64,000 bases of DNA, from the NCBI RefSeq assembly GCF_900496995.4, contig NC_044004.1:48824224-48888223 (forward strand). Direction: 5' to 3'. This stretch comes from Aquila chrysaetos chrysaetos. Taxonomy: Eukaryota; Chordata; Aves; Accipitriformes; Accipitridae. Below the pieces are notes generated by a model, which was given only the letters and a program-made list of their open reading frames with translations, was not told the DNA's origin and did no database searches. A program made the position numbers and the translations under genes. Shown here piece after piece: positions 61,804-64,000 of this stretch (positions within the stretch are counted from its first letter, which is position 1; each line of letters starts with the position of its first letter).

Positions 61804-64000
61804 TGATGACTGTTTCCACAGCTGCTTATCCTCAGCTCTGACTGTTGAGGTTGGGTAGATGTGTAGGTGAGTAGGTGCGAGTAGACTTGTTTTCACAAGC
61901 AACTTTGTTCTTGAGGCTACATGACAAAAGCAAACATGGATTTCTTGGGGGGATTAAATCTCCACAGGGCAGAGCTTGAAATAAACCATAAAGAGTGTTT
62001 TTTCCATGCTGACAGTAGATGTGTGGCAGATGCAGTTCCTGTAAGGAAGGAATTGTGCATGCATTATATTCTGGAACAAAAGCAGCCAGTGTAGCTGACC
62101 TGCTGCTTCTTGGGAGTAAAAAGTCTTTATAGAGCATGACAGAGCTCTGGTGCCACCTCCTTATTCAGACCCTTGGACTGGAAGCTTGGCACTGCCAGAT
62201 GACATAAACAAAGAAGTTATTAAAAGTGTAAAATGAGGCACTACTGTGTCACACTAATGATGAGAAGGAGCACATTAAGTCTAATTTATAAAACTTATCA
62301 ATGTACTGTTTTTTTGTTAGTGTAAGAAAAAATATCTATTTTTCTTAAGCATGTTGAATAATGATACTATAAAAACACTGTTTTCATAATACATCCTTGT
62401 GAGATTTTAATTGAGTAGTTACATAAATGCTTAGCTTGTTGAAATGGCTGTATTGAAAAGATGCGCTTCTGACCTTCTGTGTAGTGAAGTAATATCTTAA
62501 TAAGCTTTAAGATCTCCTTATCAACTATGTTCAATGTGGTTTTGAAAATGAAGGCTTTTTTTATGTCTGTCAGTAAGAATACATGAACTTCATAGGTACA
62601 CAGAGTAGGATAAATAGTGTTGAAAATGTGAGAATTCTTCTCCACCTCCTCAACATTGTGTCAGATCTCCTTCTTCCTATAATGGATGTCAGCAATATCT
62701 TTTCTTTAGGCCCCAAATAACAGTAATTCTTTCTTTGGCTACAATTCTCCTTCAGTGATTCTGTTCTTTCCTTTCCCTCTCCTTGTTTATGTACCTGTGT
62801 TATCCCTGGCTGTCCCCCAGACTCTTCAGAATCTGCCAGTGCTTCTGGGAACCTACATCCTTGCAGTGTGGGACCTGACTGAACCACAGCTGTAGATTCT
62901 TCCCGCTGAATGGCTACTTCAGTGTTCATTGCTTTGTTGAGAAGAAGGGAAGTTTTGTAATCATCTGGAAGGAATTTACTTTTGTTCAAGGGAAGGACTT
63001 AACATGTCTGTCTCTTTCAGAAGCTAGTGGTGCCTTTGGCCATGGTGCTTGTTTGCCTAAGGGAACACAGATACGTTTCCTTCTCCTTTCTTTTGATGGA
63101 AAGGAAGCTGACTGAATACTGCTTACTTGGAGGTGGGGATTTTGTTTTAGCTCTTACTGTCGGAAGAGCAGTTTAAGGAAATGGGTTTTGCCTTCTGTTT
63201 TGATAAAGCTAAGATTTGTTGTTGCCCTCATCCCTTCTGGAAATGATCTCCAAATTTTTTGTGTCCATCATGGAAAAAAGCGTTTGAAAATGTAACTTGA
63301 AACTGATGGTTCCATCACTAGAAAAGCAGTTTCTCCCACAGGTAAGCCATTTCCAATGAAGAGTGTGAAAGATAAGGATGGGAGCCTTGAATTGGACCTG
63401 TTTTTTAATGGAGAGTTACTCAAAGGAGAATAAACTGTGAGGAGATGTGCTGAGTGACTGTGGCCGCTGAGCAACTGCCTTGCTGCCTTTCAGCCTGGTT
63501 GGAGCCTTTCCAGGATTTGAAGCCGTGGTGTGTTATCTGCTCTGTTGCAGTCGAAGTTGTGAGGCCTAAAGGTGAAAAAACTTGTGATCGTTGTGATTGA
63601 GTCCAACTGTGGCAGGAATGGGACCCTCTGAGTTGCTCTGGCCTTCTGAGTGTTTGGGAAGAATGATAAATTCAGATGAATACCAAAATAGGTAGCCTAA
63701 TGTTCTGTAGGGAGATTACCTTTGATATGGGTGATACTTGAAAGGTGGTAGGGTTTTTTAAGAACTCTTCTTTTTCACGAGCACCACCTTAGGATTGCTA
63801 GGGTTCAGCCAGCTGTCTAGTATCCATGTGCGAATCTTACTCACATCTTGGATACCTAGGAAATAGTGCTCTTATATTTGATAGCAGAGGGGGATGTTAG
63901 CAGTACATAAGCCATTATATTTAATTTTACCCCAGTGGTTTTGTGGAGAGGAAGAGCAGGGATGTTTTATGATTTTTCTGAAAAGAGCTCTGAAACCAGA
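61804..64000 (+). other. DCHS2 intron 1, right end of window; no exon seen
   Basis: AT-rich sequence. A 139-codon minus-strand frame at 62570-62989 is the longest in the intron but has no domain that I recognise, and its + strand is simply pyrimidine-rich. No cadherin coding sequence appears before the window ends, so exon 2 of DCHS2 lies further right. Confidence 0.65.

Noticed and set aside
1-64000. CRISPR array, bacterial operon, tRNA or rRNA gene
   Set aside because: No regularly spaced direct repeats, no ribosome-binding-site operon layout and no recognisable tRNA or rRNA cores were seen. The window is vertebrate nuclear DNA.

Overview
The window looks like a bird nuclear chromosome, most likely from Neoaves. 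The evidence is a CR1 LINE fragment, a solo endogenous-retrovirus LTR of a type I remember as common in neoavian genomes, bird-typical A/C-rich low-complexity tracts, and the gene pair PLRG1 then DCHS2 in the same orientation. As I remember the human map, the same neighbours lie there in the same relative order. No bacterial, plasmid or phage signal is visible.

Layout. From 1 to about 13.5 kb is the 3' two-thirds of PLRG1 on the + strand: 12 coding exons covering the acidic/proline linker, all seven WD40 repeats and the basic C-terminus, then a short 3'UTR with one clear AATAAA. The first exons lie to the left of the window. From about 13.5 to 38.3 kb is intergenic DNA with no supportable protein-coding gene. 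It holds poly-A/T runs, purine and pyrimidine tracts, remnants that look like ancient SINEs, a 21-bp tandem repeat, and one GC-rich block (about 23.2-23.9 kb) ending in two polyadenylation signals that may be a noncoding transcript. From about 38.3 to 40.7 kb is a strong CpG island carrying the first coding exon of DCHS2: a signal peptide, five complete cadherin repeats and the start of a sixth, in one 1,848-bp exon closed by a gtgagc donor. From 40.5 kb to the right edge is DCHS2 intron 1, at least 23.5 kb long. I found no further cadherin exon in it. It contains a (TC)16 microsatellite, a CpG-enriched stretch at about 48.0-48.7 kb with broken protein-like reading frames of unknown origin, and a 563-bp solo LTR with a perfect 5-bp target-site duplication at 61.2-61.8 kb.

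The two genes are neighbours without a known functional link. PLRG1 is a constitutive spliceosomal WD40 protein of the PRP19/CDC5L complex. DCHS2 is a giant atypical cadherin of the Dachsous/Fat planar-polarity family. The points most worth a second look are a candidate alternative or poison exon inside PLRG1 (3553-3715), the unexplained coding-like relic at 48 kb, the three-codon upstream ORF directly before the DCHS2 start, and the extreme GC content of DCHS2 exon 1. I see no convincing new biological system here.
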